DNA of 64,000 bases from Kutzneria buriramensis (lineage in GTDB: Bacteria; Actinomycetota; Actinomycetes; Mycobacteriales; Pseudonocardiaceae): assembly GCF_043575855.1 (NCBI RefSeq), contig NZ_CP144375.1, positions 7,130,001 to 7,194,000 on the forward strand. Reading direction: 5' to 3'. Position 1 is the stretch's first letter; each line of letters starts with the position of its first letter. Position numbers and translations under genes: made by a program. Of this stretch, positions 16,940 to 27,451 are shown piece by piece. The notes beneath the pieces are model-generated. The model saw only the letters and a list, made by a program, of their open reading frames with translations. It did no database searches and was not told the DNA's origin.

Positions 16940-16977
16940 CCGATGCGAGGTCGCACCGGCTTGGAGGCGGCCGAACC

Positions 16978-16994
16978 CCGCGCGGAACGCGCGG
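16978..16994. terminator. Short GC hairpin between convergent genes
   Basis: A 7-bp perfect stem (16978-16984 with 16988-16994) and 3-nt loop in the 62-nt gap between the MFS and mycothione reductase stop codons. Symmetric, so it could act on either transcript. Confidence 0.4.
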
Positions 16995-17001
16995 CAAGAA
17001 C

Positions 17002-18390
17002 TCAGTCCAGCTTGAGCTTCAGCAAGGCGTTCTCGAGCAGCTCGGGCATCGCCGGGTGGATCCAGTACTGGCCGCGGGCCATCGACCGGACGTCCAGGCC
17101 GAAGCTCATCGCCTGGATCACCAGCTGGATCAGCGTCGGCGCCTGCGGGCCGATGATGTGCGCGCCGAGCAACTGCCCGGTCGCCGGGTCGGCGACCAGC
17201 TTGGCGAAGCCGGTGGTGTCCTCCATCGCCCAGCCGTAGGCGATGTCGGCGTAGTCCTGAGTCGCAGTCACGTAGCGCAGGCCGCGCTCGCGGGCGTCGC
17301 GCTCGGTGAGGCCGACGGAGCCGATCTGCGGCGAGGAGAACACGCCGTGCGGCACGAACCGGTGGTCGGCGTCGACCGGGGCGTCCGGGTGCAGCAGGTT
17401 GTGCTGCACGATCCGGGCCTCGTGGTTGGCGACGTGCTTGAGCTGGTAGTCCGAGCTGACGTCGCCCAGCGCCCAGATGCCGTCGACGGCGGTCCGCTGC
17501 TGGTCGTCCACCACGATCCGGCCGTCCCGGTGCACGGTGACGCCGGTGGCCTCCACGTCGAGCAGGTCGGCGTTGGGGATCCGGCCGACGGCCGCGAGCA
17601 GCACGTCGCCCTCGACGACCTCGGCGCCGCGCGGCGTCTCCAGGTGCAGGCGGACGGTGCCGTCGACGCGTTCGACGCGGACGGCCTTGCTGTTCAGGCG
17701 GACGTCCCACTTCTTCGAGGCGATCTCGGTGAAGCGGGCGGCGACGTCGTCGTCCTCGGCCCGCAGCAGCACGCCGGAGCGGGCGACCAGCGTGACGTCG
17801 ACGCCGAAGGACGAGAAGACGTGCGCGAACTCGGTCGCGACGAAGCCGCTGCCGAGCACGATCATCCGCTCGGGCAGCTCCTCGAGGCGCATGACGTCCT
17901 CGTTGGTGAGGAAGCCGACCTCCTCGATGCCCGCCACGTCCGGCACGATCGGCCGCGAGCCGGCGGCGATCACGAACCGGTCGGCGGTGATCGTCTCGCC
18001 GGTGCTCGCCCCAGGAATAGACACTGTCAGCGTCTTCGGGCCCACGAACCGCGCCTGGCCCTCGTACACGGTGACGTTGGCGTTGCCCTCGACCCGCCAG
18101 CGCCGGCCGCCGGCCGCGATCGGGTCGATCCGGCCGAAGATCCGGTCCCGGATCTCGGGCCAGCGCACCCCGTGCAGCTCCTCGTCCACGCCCAGGCGGG
18201 CCGCGCCGGCCGGGGTCGCCGCCACGTCCGCGGTGTGCACGAACATCTTGGTGGGGATGCACCCCACGTTCAGGCACGTGCCGCCGAACACACCCTTCTC
18301 GACGATCGCCACGTCCCAGTCGGCGAAGCGCTCGTCGACGATCGAGTTGCCGGATCCGGTGCCGATTACCACCAAGTCGAAGTGCCGCAC
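17002..18390 (-). CDS. mtr: Mycothione reductase
   Basis: Flavoprotein disulfide reductase that regenerates mycothiol from mycothione with NADPH, a redox system restricted to actinobacteria. The 462-residue protein has the FAD motif GTGSGN (10-15), the redox-active pair Cys39 and Cys44 in GGTCLNVGC, an NADPH-binding Rossmann motif GSGFVA near residue 185 and the C-terminal His445/Glu450 acid-base pair in HPAMPE. The GTG at 18390 starts MRHFDLVV, as in the family; no strong ribosome site is seen. Ends convergently with the MFS gene. Confidence 0.92.
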   Translation of the reverse strand: MRHFDLVVIGTGSGNSIVDERFADWDVAIVEKGVFGGTCLNVGCIPTKMFVHTADVAATPAGAARLGVDEELHGVRWPEIRDRIFGRIDPIAAGGRRWRVEGNANVTVYEGQARFVGPKTLTVSIPGASTGETITADRFVIAAGSRPIVPDVAGIEEVGFLTNEDVMRLEELPERMIVLGSGFVATEFAHVFSSFGVDVTLVARSGVLLRAEDDDVAARFTEIASKKWDVRLNSKAVRVERVDGTVRLHLETPRGAEVVEGDVLLAAVGRIPNADLLDVEATGVTVHRDGRIVVDDQQRTAVDGIWALGDVSSDYQLKHVANHEARIVQHNLLHPDAPVDADHRFVPHGVFSSPQIGSVGLTERDARERGLRYVTATQDYADIAYGWAMEDTTGFAKLVADPATGQLLGAHIIGPQAPTLIQLVIQAMSFGLDVRSMARGQYWIHPAMPELLENALLKLKLD

Positions 18391-18454
18391 GTATCCATCA
18401 AACAGGAGAGGGGGCCGGAGGATTCCCCCGGCCACCCTCGGCGTAAGGGAATCG

Positions 18455-18997
18455 TCAGTGCGAGTAGACCGGGGTGATGATCGCCCGGGCCAGGGTGTGG
18501 AACGCGAGGTTGAAGCTGACGAACGCCGCCGAGCTGTCCGGCTCGACCTCCAGCTTCTCCACGTCCACGGCGTGCACGACGAAGTAGTAGCGGTGGACCT
18601 GGTCGCCCTGGGGCGGGGCTGCGCCGCCGTAGTTGGCGGTGCCGAAGTCGGTGCGGGTGTGGAAGGCGCCGGCCGGCAGCGAGTCGTCGCCGGCGCCCGC
18701 ACCGGTGGGCAGCTCCGTGACCGAGGCCGGGATGTTGACGACCAGCCAGTGCCAGAAGCCGGACGGGGTGGGGGCGTCGGGGTCGTAGCAGGTCACCACG
18801 AAGCTGCGGGTCTCCGCGGGGAAGCCCGACCAGCTGAGCTGGGGGGACTTGTTCTCGCCGCCGGCGCCGAAGCCGTCGAACACCTGGGCGTTGGGCAACT
18901 GCTGGCCGTCCGTGACGTCCTTGGAGGTGACGTCGAACGATCCGACCGCGGGCAGCAGCTCGTACGGGTCGGGTGCGACGGGACGATCGAGACTCAT
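18455..18997 (-). CDS. YbhB/YbcL family (PEBP/Raf kinase inhibitor-like) protein
   Basis: A 180-residue cytoplasmic protein of the phosphatidylethanolamine-binding-protein superfamily. Visible family features are the ligand-pocket strand around CYDPDAPT, the FWHWLVVNIP segment and, later, the GTANYGG and the HRYYFVVHA strand. Bacterial members have no firm biochemical role. The ATG at 18997 has GGAGG 7 nt upstream. It is upstream of mycothione reductase on the same strand with a 64-nt gap and may share its transcript. No regulatory site is evident. Confidence 0.88.
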   Translation of the reverse strand: MSLDRPVAPDPYELLPAVGSFDVTSKDVTDGQQLPNAQVFDGFGAGGENKSPQLSWSGFPAETRSFVVTCYDPDAPTPSGFWHWLVVNIPASVTELPTGAGAGDDSLPAGAFHTRTDFGTANYGGAAPPQGDQVHRYYFVVHAVDVEKLEVEPDSSAAFVSFNLAFHTLARAIITPVYSH

Positions 18998-19142
18998 GGG
19001 GAGGCCTCCGTGACGCGGGGTTGTCGGGGGCAACCCTAGTCGGGATCGGCTCCGACGACTTGGCGACGGCATGCAACCATGACCCCTGATTGGGCGTCCC
19101 TTAATCGAGTGATGCTCACTACGGGGTGGAAGGTCGTTTCCC

Positions 19143-19940
19143 ATGCGCGCCGGTCTGGTCGCTGTTGCGGCGGTTGCCGCCGTCTCCCTGCTCGCCGCCT
19201 GTCAGGCCGGCACCGAGCAGGACGCCGCCGGCATGGCCGTCGGCACGACCAGTAGCACGGCGACGACCACGACGCCCACCCCCACCACTACCACGAAGGC
19301 CCCCGAGCCGGCACAGCCTTACCCGTTCGGACAGCCCCAGGCCACGGCCCCGGCCATCGTCGGCGGGAAGGCGCCGGTCGTGCGGCGGATCGACACCACC
19401 AAGCCGTACGTCTTCATCACCATCGACGACGGCGCCGTGCCGGAACCGCACGCCCTCGACCTGATCAAGCAGTCCGGCGCGCGGCCCACGCTGTTCCTGA
19501 ACAACCGGTACGTCAAGGGGCACGAGGCGTACTTCAAGGCCCTTCAGGACCAGGACGACCTGGTGATCGGCAACCACACCGTGAACCACCCCGACCTGGT
19601 CAAGATGCCCTATGCCGCGCAGAAGAAGGAGATCTGCGACGACTCGGACGACTTCGCCAAGGCCTTCGGCAAGCGTCCCACCCTCTTCCGGCCGCCCTTC
19701 GGCGACTTCAACGCCGACACCCAGCGTGCCGCCGCCGACTGCGGCCTGAAGGCCCTGGTCATGTGGACCGCCGCCGTCAACGACGGCGTCGTGCAGTTCC
19801 AGGCCGGCGCCAAGCTCAAGCCCGGTGACATCGTGCTCATGCACTTCCGCAAGACCTTCGTCCAGGACTACACCGCGTTCGTCAACCAGGCCAAGAAGGA
19901 CGGCCTCATTCCGGTGCCGCTGCCCGACTTCCTGGCCTAG
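19143..19940 (+). CDS. Polysaccharide deacetylase lipoprotein (NodB homology domain)
   Basis: A 265-residue lipoprotein: signal peptide ending LLAAC, a Thr/Pro-rich spacer (about 25-55), then a NodB-type carbohydrate esterase 4 domain. The first motif is IDDG with Asp95/Asp96 (usually FDDG), motif 2 is His145-x-x-x-His149 in NHTVNH, and motif 3 is RPPFG, so the metal site is complete. It should remove acetyl groups from a cell-wall or surface glycan outside the membrane. The ATG at 19143 follows GGTGGAAGG at a somewhat long 12 nt. Exact substrate (peptidoglycan, chitin-like or other) is unclear. Confidence 0.88.
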   Translation: MRAGLVAVAAVAAVSLLAACQAGTEQDAAGMAVGTTSSTATTTTPTPTTTTKAPEPAQPYPFGQPQATAPAIVGGKAPVVRRIDTTKPYVFITIDDGAVPEPHALDLIKQSGARPTLFLNNRYVKGHEAYFKALQDQDDLVIGNHTVNHPDLVKMPYAAQKKEICDDSDDFAKAFGKRPTLFRPPFGDFNADTQRAAADCGLKALVMWTAAVNDGVVQFQAGAKLKPGDIVLMHFRKTFVQDYTAFVNQAKKDGLIPVPLPDFLA

Positions 19941-20065
19941 TCTGGCCGGCGAGGACGTAACCGCTTCGAGGAGTTGGGGTGCCCGGTCACTCACGCACGC
20001 GCTGACCACCGTCACCGCGTGCTGCGCCGAGACCAGGGCAGCACTCTGCCTCGAAGGGCTCGGCC

Positions 20066-21142
20066 TTGCTCGTCCTGTCCTGTCTTGCCTACCTAGGTGT
20101 CGCCCTGCCCGGGGCAACCCTGGGCCTGTTGTGGCCGTCGATGGCGGCCGACCTGCGCGAACCGGTTGGCGCGCTGGGCTTCGTGCTGGTCGCCGGGGTC
20201 GCCACCAACACTCTGTCGAGCCTCGTCGCCGGACGACTCAGAACGCCGCCCAGGGTGCTGTTGGCCGCCGGCATGGCGGCGATCGGCGTGGCGCTGGTCC
20301 TGGAGGCGCTGGCCCCGGCGCTGTGGGTGATCGTCATCGGTTCGGCGATCTTCAGCCTGGGGTTCGGCGCGGTCGACGCCGTGCTGAATGCCCACGCGGC
20401 TGGGCATTTCGGCCCAAGGGACATCACCTGGATGCACGCGGCCTACGGAATCGGCGCGGCGCTGGGGCCGCTGCTGGTCACGGGCCTGCGGGAAGGCGTC
20501 GGCTGGCGCGGGGCCATGGTGGCGCTGGCCTGCCCGGTGGCGGTGGTCGCCGTGATCGTCGCCACACGTTGGCGTGACAAGGAAAAGCCGCGGCCGGCAC
20601 GGGGTGGGCGGGGCCTGCTGGTGGCGGTGGCGTTCAGTGCCGTCGAGAGCGGGATCGAGGCAGCGGCGGGGGTGTGGGGGTTTCTGTACCTGACGTCCGC
20701 GAGGGGCCTGCCGGCGGTGACGGCCGGCGTCGCGGTGTCGGCGTACTGGGCGACGATGGTGGTCGGCCGCGGGGTGCTCGGCGTGCTGGCGGGGCGCCTC
20801 GGCCCGCGGCGAATACTGGCCGCTGCCATGGCGTCCGTGCCGTTGGGGGCGTTGCTGATGTCGCTGCCGGGTCAGTTCCCGGCGGTGGCCGGGTTGATGG
20901 TGGTGGGGCTGGCGACGGCCCCGGTGTTCCCGCTCCTCGCGCTGGTCACGGCGGATCGGGCGGCGGTGAGCGCGCAGGTGGCGGCGTCGGCGATCGGCGG
21001 CGCGGGGCTGCCGGCCGGCATCGGGCTGGTGATCGGCGCGGCCGGGGCTTGGACGCTGGGCCCGTCGCTGCTGGTCCTGAGCCTCGCGATGTACGGGATC
21101 AGCCGCGCGTGGGGGCCAACACGGCGAACGCCTCGTCCATGA
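20066..21142 (+). CDS. MFS transporter
   Basis: A 358-residue membrane protein with roughly 10-12 hydrophobic helices. Motifs such as the AGRLRTPPR loop after helix 2 and the AGRLGPRR loop in the second half are the paired cytoplasmic signatures of the major facilitator superfamily. Short for an MFS protein and with a short N-terminus. The TTG at 20066 has GAAGGG 7 nt upstream. Its 3' end overlaps the opposing TetR gene by 44 nt. The 125 nt before it hold no recognisable signal. Substrate unknown. Confidence 0.8.
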   Translation: MLVLSCLAYLGVALPGATLGLLWPSMAADLREPVGALGFVLVAGVATNTLSSLVAGRLRTPPRVLLAAGMAAIGVALVLEALAPALWVIVIGSAIFSLGFGAVDAVLNAHAAGHFGPRDITWMHAAYGIGAALGPLLVTGLREGVGWRGAMVALACPVAVVAVIVATRWRDKEKPRPARGGRGLLVAVAFSAVESGIEAAAGVWGFLYLTSARGLPAVTAGVAVSAYWATMVVGRGVLGVLAGRLGPRRILAAAMASVPLGALLMSLPGQFPAVAGLMVVGLATAPVFPLLALVTADRAAVSAQVAASAIGGAGLPAGIGLVIGAAGAWTLGPSLLVLSLAMYGISRAWGPTRRTPRP

Positions 21143-21674
21143 GGGTGGCGATGTCGCCGGGGGCGCCGGCGAACAGCCACTCCCGGCAGACGACGTCGAA
21201 CACGGCGAGGGCGGCGCTGGCCAGGACGTCGGCGTCGAGGCGGGGGACGGACCGGGCCTGGAGGGCGTCGGTGAGCAGCTTGCGCCAGCGGTCCTGCTTG
21301 TCCTGGTGCCGCGCGCGCAGCGAGGGCGTCTCGTGGATGAGGCGAAGCAGGGCCATGGCGTCCTCGGCGCGGCCGAGCATGGGCTCGATGAGCACGGCGC
21401 AGCTGGCGCGCAGGGCGTCCCACGGGGGTTCGGCGGCCGGCCGCGCGGCGACGGCGGCGGCCAACTCCTCGCCGAGGTCGTAGAGGAGGCCGAAGACGGC
21501 GTCCTCCTTGGACGGGAAGTAGCGGAAGAAGCTGCGCCGGGACAGCCCGGCGGCCTCGGCGATCTCGTCGACGGTGGTCTGCTCGAAGCCCCGCTCCACG
21601 AACAGCGCGAAGGCGGTCTCGGCGATCTCGGTGCGCATCGCCAGCCGGGCCCGCGCCCGCAACCCCTCCGTCAT
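21099..21674 (-). CDS. TetR family regulator
   Basis: A 191-residue regulator. The N-terminal helix-turn-helix (about 12-55) has the TetR signature TVDEIAEAAGLSRRSFFRYF, followed by an all-helical ligand domain. The ATG at 21674 is used; an in-frame ATG at 21698 would add eight residues. It is divergent from an SDR gene and a perfect 15-bp palindrome lies between them, so repression of the SDR is likely. Its 3' end overlaps the convergent MFS gene. Confidence 0.86.
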   Translation of the reverse strand: MTEGLRARARLAMRTEIAETAFALFVERGFEQTTVDEIAEAAGLSRRSFFRYFPSKEDAVFGLLYDLGEELAAAVAARPAAEPPWDALRASCAVLIEPMLGRAEDAMALLRLIHETPSLRARHQDKQDRWRKLLTDALQARSVPRLDADVLASAALAVFDVVCREWLFAGAPGDIATLMDEAFAVLAPTRG

Positions 21675-21701
21675 GACTCTGAGTGTAGCCCGGGGCATCG
21701 G

Positions 21702-21730
21702 ATGACAGAAGTGGCACTGAGTGCCATACT
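21702..21730 (+). promoter_or_regulatory. SDR promoter with embedded TetR operator
   Basis: ATGACA (21702-21707) and CATACT (21725-21730) are 17 nt apart and fit a vegetative promoter reading toward the SDR gene. Within the spacer lies a perfect palindrome TGGCACT-G-AGTGCCA (21712-21726), the size expected for a TetR dimer. Binding there would block the -10 region. Confidence 0.65.
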
Positions 21731-21763
21731 GAGGGAAACGCCCCTCGCATCAGGAGACCACCG

Positions 21764-22702
21764 ATGGCACAGCACTGGACCGAAGCGGACATCCCCGACC
21801 AGACCGGCCGCACGGCGCTGGTCACCGGCGCGAACGCGGGCCTGGGCTTCCTCGAGGCGCTGAACCTGGCCAAGCGCGGCGCGCACGTCTACGTGGCGGC
21901 GCGCAACGAGCAGCGCGGCGAGGCGGCGCTGGCCAAGCTTCGCCAGCAGGCCCCGGCCGAGAACCTCGAACTGGTCTCGCTCGACCTGGCCGACCTGGAC
22001 TCGGTCCGCAAGCTGGCGGCCGAGCTGCCGCCGCTGGACCTGCTGCTGAACAACGCCGGCGTGATGGCGGTGCCCCGCCGGCACACCACCAAGCAGGGCT
22101 TCGAGCTCCAGTTCGGCACCAACCACCTCGGCCACTTCGCGCTGACCGGCCTGCTGCTGCCGGGCCTGCTGTCCAGGCCCGGCAGCCGCGTGGTGACGCT
22201 GAGCAGCATCGCCGCCCAGATGGGCCGGATCAACTTCGCCGACCTCCAGGCCGACCGCCGCTACGGCGCGAACATCGCCTACTCCCAGTCGAAGCTGGCC
22301 AACTCGATCTTCGCGCTGGAACTGGACCGCCGGCTGAAGGCGGCCGGCGCGGACGTGCTGAGCATCGGCGCGCACCCCGGCTACAGCCGCACCGACCTCC
22401 AGTACAGCGGCCCGCAGCTGGGCGGCGGCGGCCTGTACGCGCAGGCGATGAAGGTCATCACGCCGCTCGTCGCCCAGTCGGCGGAGCGCGGCGCGCTGCC
22501 GGCGCTGCGCGCGGCGACGGACCCGAGCGCGAAGGGCGGCGAGTACTACGGCCCCAACGGCATCGGCAACCTCCGTGGTTTCCCGGTGGCGCAGCGGTTC
22601 GTCGGCGCGGCGTACAACGAGGACGTCGCCCGCAAGCTGTGGGACGTCTCGGTGCAGCTGACCGACGTCGACTACGCGGACCTGGCCGCCACCAGGAACT
22701 AG
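21764..22702 (+). CDS. Short-chain dehydrogenase/reductase
   Basis: A 312-residue NAD(P)H-dependent oxidoreductase. The cofactor motif TGANAGLG begins at Thr21, NNAGV follows strand 4, and the catalytic residues are Ser in LSS, Tyr173 and Lys177 in YSQSK. The sequence resembles the retinol-dehydrogenase/WWOX-like branch of SDRs. AGGAG lies 6 nt before the ATG at 21764. It is controlled by the adjacent TetR protein by inference from the operator. Its stop codon overlaps that of the convergent monooxygenase. Substrate unknown. Confidence 0.9.
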   Translation: MAQHWTEADIPDQTGRTALVTGANAGLGFLEALNLAKRGAHVYVAARNEQRGEAALAKLRQQAPAENLELVSLDLADLDSVRKLAAELPPLDLLLNNAGVMAVPRRHTTKQGFELQFGTNHLGHFALTGLLLPGLLSRPGSRVVTLSSIAAQMGRINFADLQADRRYGANIAYSQSKLANSIFALELDRRLKAAGADVLSIGAHPGYSRTDLQYSGPQLGGGGLYAQAMKVITPLVAQSAERGALPALRAATDPSAKGGEYYGPNGIGNLRGFPVAQRFVGAAYNEDVARKLWDVSVQLTDVDYADLAATRN

Positions 22703-24132
22703 CGGCAGAGGATCCGGTCGAGGGCTTCGCGGAGTTCCGCCTCGGAGCCCTCACCCCCGGTGCGCCAGCCGACAAAACCGTCCGGGCGCACCAGCACGGC
22801 GCCGTCCTCGTCGATGCCGGCGGCGTCGGCCCAACCGGGAACCTCATGCGCCGCAATGCCGTTCGCGGCGGCCGCGGCGAGCCAGCCGTCGGCCTTGGTG
22901 CCGGTCAACAGGGTGAAGCCGTCGACGAGGTCCAAAGTGGACTTCCCCGGCTGCACCCACAGGTGTGGGATGCGGCTGCCGGGGGCGCCGTCGAGGACGA
23001 GATCCTCCATCGACGGCATCGGTTCCGCGTCGATCACGGCCGGCGAGTCGTACCGGTAGCCGGCGATCACCACCAGCACGTTGGCCATGCCGACGGCGGC
23101 CCGATCCGCGGCGCGCTCGGGCCGCAGGTCCCAGTGCAGGTCCCGGTGCTCGCCGCGGATCAGCGACTGCTCCATGGTGAACTGGGCCACCGGCTTGCGT
23201 TCCAGCTCGTACGTGTCGAGCAGCGCGTCGCCGCCGGCGGCCAGCTTCCAGGCCAGGTTGTGCCCGTCGGCGACGCCCGTGTTGAGGCCGAAGCCGCCGG
23301 TCGGCGGCACCACATGGGCGGCGTCGCCAATGAGGAACACGTTGCCCTGCCGGAACTTCTCCGCCACCCGGGCGGTGGATGCCCACGGCAGCATGCTGAT
23401 CACGTCCACCTCGACGTCCCCGACCCCGGTGGCGGCGCGGATCAGCCGCTGGAACTCCGACACCGGCATGGCGGGGTCGCCGCCGGGCACGTGGAAGATC
23501 CACCGGTCGCCGTGGTCGACCTTCATCAGGATCCCGACCGCCTCCTCGTTGCGCAGCACGGACATCGAGTACTCGGGCACCGGCAGGCCGGGGGCCCGGA
23601 ACAGCACGTTGAGCATGTGACCGCCGAGCACGCCGGGGCCGGTGGTGCCGATGCCGAGCAGGTCCCGGACCCGGCTCCGCGCGCCGTCGGCGGCGATCAC
23701 GTAGTCCGCCTCCACGGTCTCACCCGACGCTGTCGTCACCACACCGTCGTCGGTCACCCCCACGACTTCGGCGTCGAAGTCGATCCGCGCGCCGAGATCG
23801 CGCGCCAAGTCCAGCGCCGCGCGGTCGATGCGGTGCTGCGGGCAGCTGCGCTGCGCGGCCGGGCCGATCCCGGGCAGCTTGATCGGCCCGGTCGTGGGGG
23901 TCAGCTCGGCCAGGCTGGGCCCGGAGGCCACGCCCGCGTTCCGTTCGTCGGTCTCGAACTCGATGCCGGCCCAGCGCGCGATCTCGGCCGACCGCGGGTT
24001 CAGGCCGAAGGCCCGCGGATGGTCCGACACGGTCGGCCGGCGTTCCAGCACCCGCACCGAAACGCCCTGCCGGGCCAGGAAGACGGCGGTGCACAGGCCG
24101 ACCGTGCCGCCGCCGACGATCACTGCGTCCAT
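22699..24132 (-). CDS. FAD-dependent aromatic monooxygenase (PheA/TfdB type)
   Basis: A 477-residue flavoprotein of the p-hydroxybenzoate hydroxylase fold. The dinucleotide motif GGGTVG is at 7-12, the DG motif appears as DGARSRVRDLLGI, and the GD motif as GDAAHVVPPTGG near residue 270, all needed for FAD and NADPH use. A thioredoxin-like C-terminal part (about 400-477) is present. Such enzymes hydroxylate phenolic compounds, and some inactivate rifamycins. GGAGGGGG precedes the ATG at 24132. It is divergent from a TetR gene across a 43-bp palindrome, implying inducible expression by a ligand that may also be the substrate. Confidence 0.88.
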   Translation of the reverse strand: MDAVIVGGGTVGLCTAVFLARQGVSVRVLERRPTVSDHPRAFGLNPRSAEIARWAGIEFETDERNAGVASGPSLAELTPTTGPIKLPGIGPAAQRSCPQHRIDRAALDLARDLGARIDFDAEVVGVTDDGVVTTASGETVEADYVIAADGARSRVRDLLGIGTTGPGVLGGHMLNVLFRAPGLPVPEYSMSVLRNEEAVGILMKVDHGDRWIFHVPGGDPAMPVSEFQRLIRAATGVGDVEVDVISMLPWASTARVAEKFRQGNVFLIGDAAHVVPPTGGFGLNTGVADGHNLAWKLAAGGDALLDTYELERKPVAQFTMEQSLIRGEHRDLHWDLRPERAADRAAVGMANVLVVIAGYRYDSPAVIDAEPMPSMEDLVLDGAPGSRIPHLWVQPGKSTLDLVDGFTLLTGTKADGWLAAAAANGIAAHEVPGWADAAGIDEDGAVLVRPDGFVGWRTGGEGSEAELREALDRILCR

Positions 24133-24147
24133 GGGGTCCCCCTCCGA

Positions 24148-24190
24148 AAGTGGGTACAGCGTTCCCGTCTTGGGAACACTGTACCCACTT
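24148..24190. promoter_or_regulatory. 43-bp palindromic operator of the monooxygenase/TetR pair
   Basis: Arms 24148-24166 and 24172-24190 are mirror images apart from one position, around a 5-nt centre. Each arm contains GTGGGTACAG and GTTCCC, so it can hold one long or two stacked sites. TTGGGA (24170-24175) and TACTCT (24193-24198), 17 nt apart, form a possible promoter for the TetR gene with a start at about its ATG, suggesting a leaderless message. Probable autoregulatory site. Confidence 0.8.
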
Positions 24191-24205
24191 AGTACTCTCA
24201 ACGCC

Positions 24206-24910
24206 ATGCCCCAGGACTTCACGCTGGTCTGGACGCGACTGGCCGAGCAGCGCCGGCGTCAGGCGCTGAGCGTCGAGCAGATCGTCGCCGTCGCGATCCG
24301 GCTGGCCGACGCGGAGGGCACGCAGGCGCTGACCATGCGCAGAGTGGCGACGGAGGCCGGCACGGGCACCACCTCGCTCTACCGCTACGTCACCAACAAG
24401 GACGAGCTGCTGGAGCTGATGGTGGACGCCGTGCAGGGCGAGCGCGAGTGGCCGACGCCGTCGGGCGACTGGCGGGCCGACCTGACGGTGGTGGCCGACG
24501 GCATGAGGGCCACGATGCTGCGCCACCCGTGGCTGGCCACCGAGCTGCGCAGCCGGCCGACGCTGGGCCCGAACGCCTTGCGCCAGGCCGATTTCGCGCT
24601 CGCGGCGGCCGGTGGGGCGACCGACGACATCACGCTGGCCTCGGCGCTGCTCGGGACCGTGGCGAACTATGTGCACGGGGCGGTGCTCGCCGAGCTGTCG
24701 GAGCGGGAAGACGTGCGCAGCACCGGCATGACCCAGGACGAGTGGCGCTCGGCGGTGTCGCCGTACGTGCGCGAGGTCATCATCGACAGCGGCAACTACC
24801 CGCGGGTGGCCCGGCGCATCTTCGAGGCCGACGACCTCAGCCACGACCAGCAGTTCGCCTTCGGACTGGAATGTGTGTTGGCGGGCATAGAGAAAAGCGT
24901 GGCCCGCTGA
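24206..24910 (+). CDS. TetR family regulator (tetracycline-repressor C-terminal type)
   Basis: A 234-residue regulator. The DNA-binding domain (about 20-65) contains LTMRRVATEAGTGTTSLYRY, in which the recognition helix has the TTSLYRYV form of the TetR/AcrR_C (tetracyclin repressor-like) group. The ligand domain follows. The ATG at 24206 lies close to a predicted transcription start. It diverges from the FAD monooxygenase and most likely represses both through the palindrome between them. A bidirectional hairpin overlaps its stop codon. Confidence 0.88.
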   Translation: MPQDFTLVWTRLAEQRRRQALSVEQIVAVAIRLADAEGTQALTMRRVATEAGTGTTSLYRYVTNKDELLELMVDAVQGEREWPTPSGDWRADLTVVADGMRATMLRHPWLATELRSRPTLGPNALRQADFALAAAGGATDDITLASALLGTVANYVHGAVLAELSEREDVRSTGMTQDEWRSAVSPYVREVIIDSGNYPRVARRIFEADDLSHDQQFAFGLECVLAGIEKSVAR

Positions 24911-24926
24911 TCGCAGGCCACGCTTT
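24894..24926. terminator. Bidirectional hairpin terminator
   Basis: A perfect 11-bp stem (24894-24904 with 24916-24926), AAA on the left and TTT on the right. The loop contains the TetR stop codon. It ends both the TetR and the convergent lon transcript. Confidence 0.85.
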
Positions 24927-24937
24927 CCCCTACCGCG

Positions 24938-27277
<2,340 letters not shown>

Positions 27278-27290
27278 GTCTTCCTCCAAG

Positions 27291-27311
27291 GTTGAGTCTT
27301 ACGGGCTCAAC
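27291..27311. promoter_or_regulatory. HAIR-like operator (HspR) before lon
   Basis: GTTGAGT-N7-GCTCAAC (27291-27311) matches the HAIR consensus CTTGAGT-N7-ACTCAAG at most positions with the exact spacing. It lies immediately upstream of the lon ribosome site. HspR represses chaperone genes and, in Streptomyces, lon. Heat-shock repression is therefore the likely function. Confidence 0.75.
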
Positions 27312-27334
27312 CAACTGGAGCGTGGAAGTGTTCC

Positions 27335-27348
27335 CGAACGGATGTTCG
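27335..27348. promoter_or_regulatory. LexA-type SOS box between lon and the EACC1 cassette
   Basis: CGAAC-N4-GTTCG (27335-27348) is the core of the Gram-positive/mycobacterial LexA site. It lies 57 nt before lon and 103 nt before the EACC1 gene on the other strand. Only a 14-bp match, so a chance palindrome is possible. Confidence 0.45.
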
Positions 27349-27414
27349 CCGTCGGCGATCGCTGCTCCGATGGGGCCTGGATCGGGCATCCGGCCCACGA
27401 CGGACGCGGCCCCT

Positions 27415-27423
27415 TGCTATAAG
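27415..27423 (+). promoter_or_regulatory. Extended -10 promoter for the EACC1/caspase cassette
   Basis: TGC-TATAAG (27415-27423, TG at 27415-27416) is an extended -10 element about 28 nt before the EACC1 start. No good -35 is present at the expected position, which fits extended -10 promoters. The AT-rich hexamer stands out in this GC-rich sequence. Confidence 0.45.
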
Positions 27424-27451
27424 AAAGGCATCCCGACCAGCGGAGTGGCGC

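Noticed and set aside
24148..24190. The 43-bp palindrome as an intrinsic terminator
   Set aside because: It lies between two divergent start codons, not after any gene, and overlaps a promoter. An operator is the better reading.
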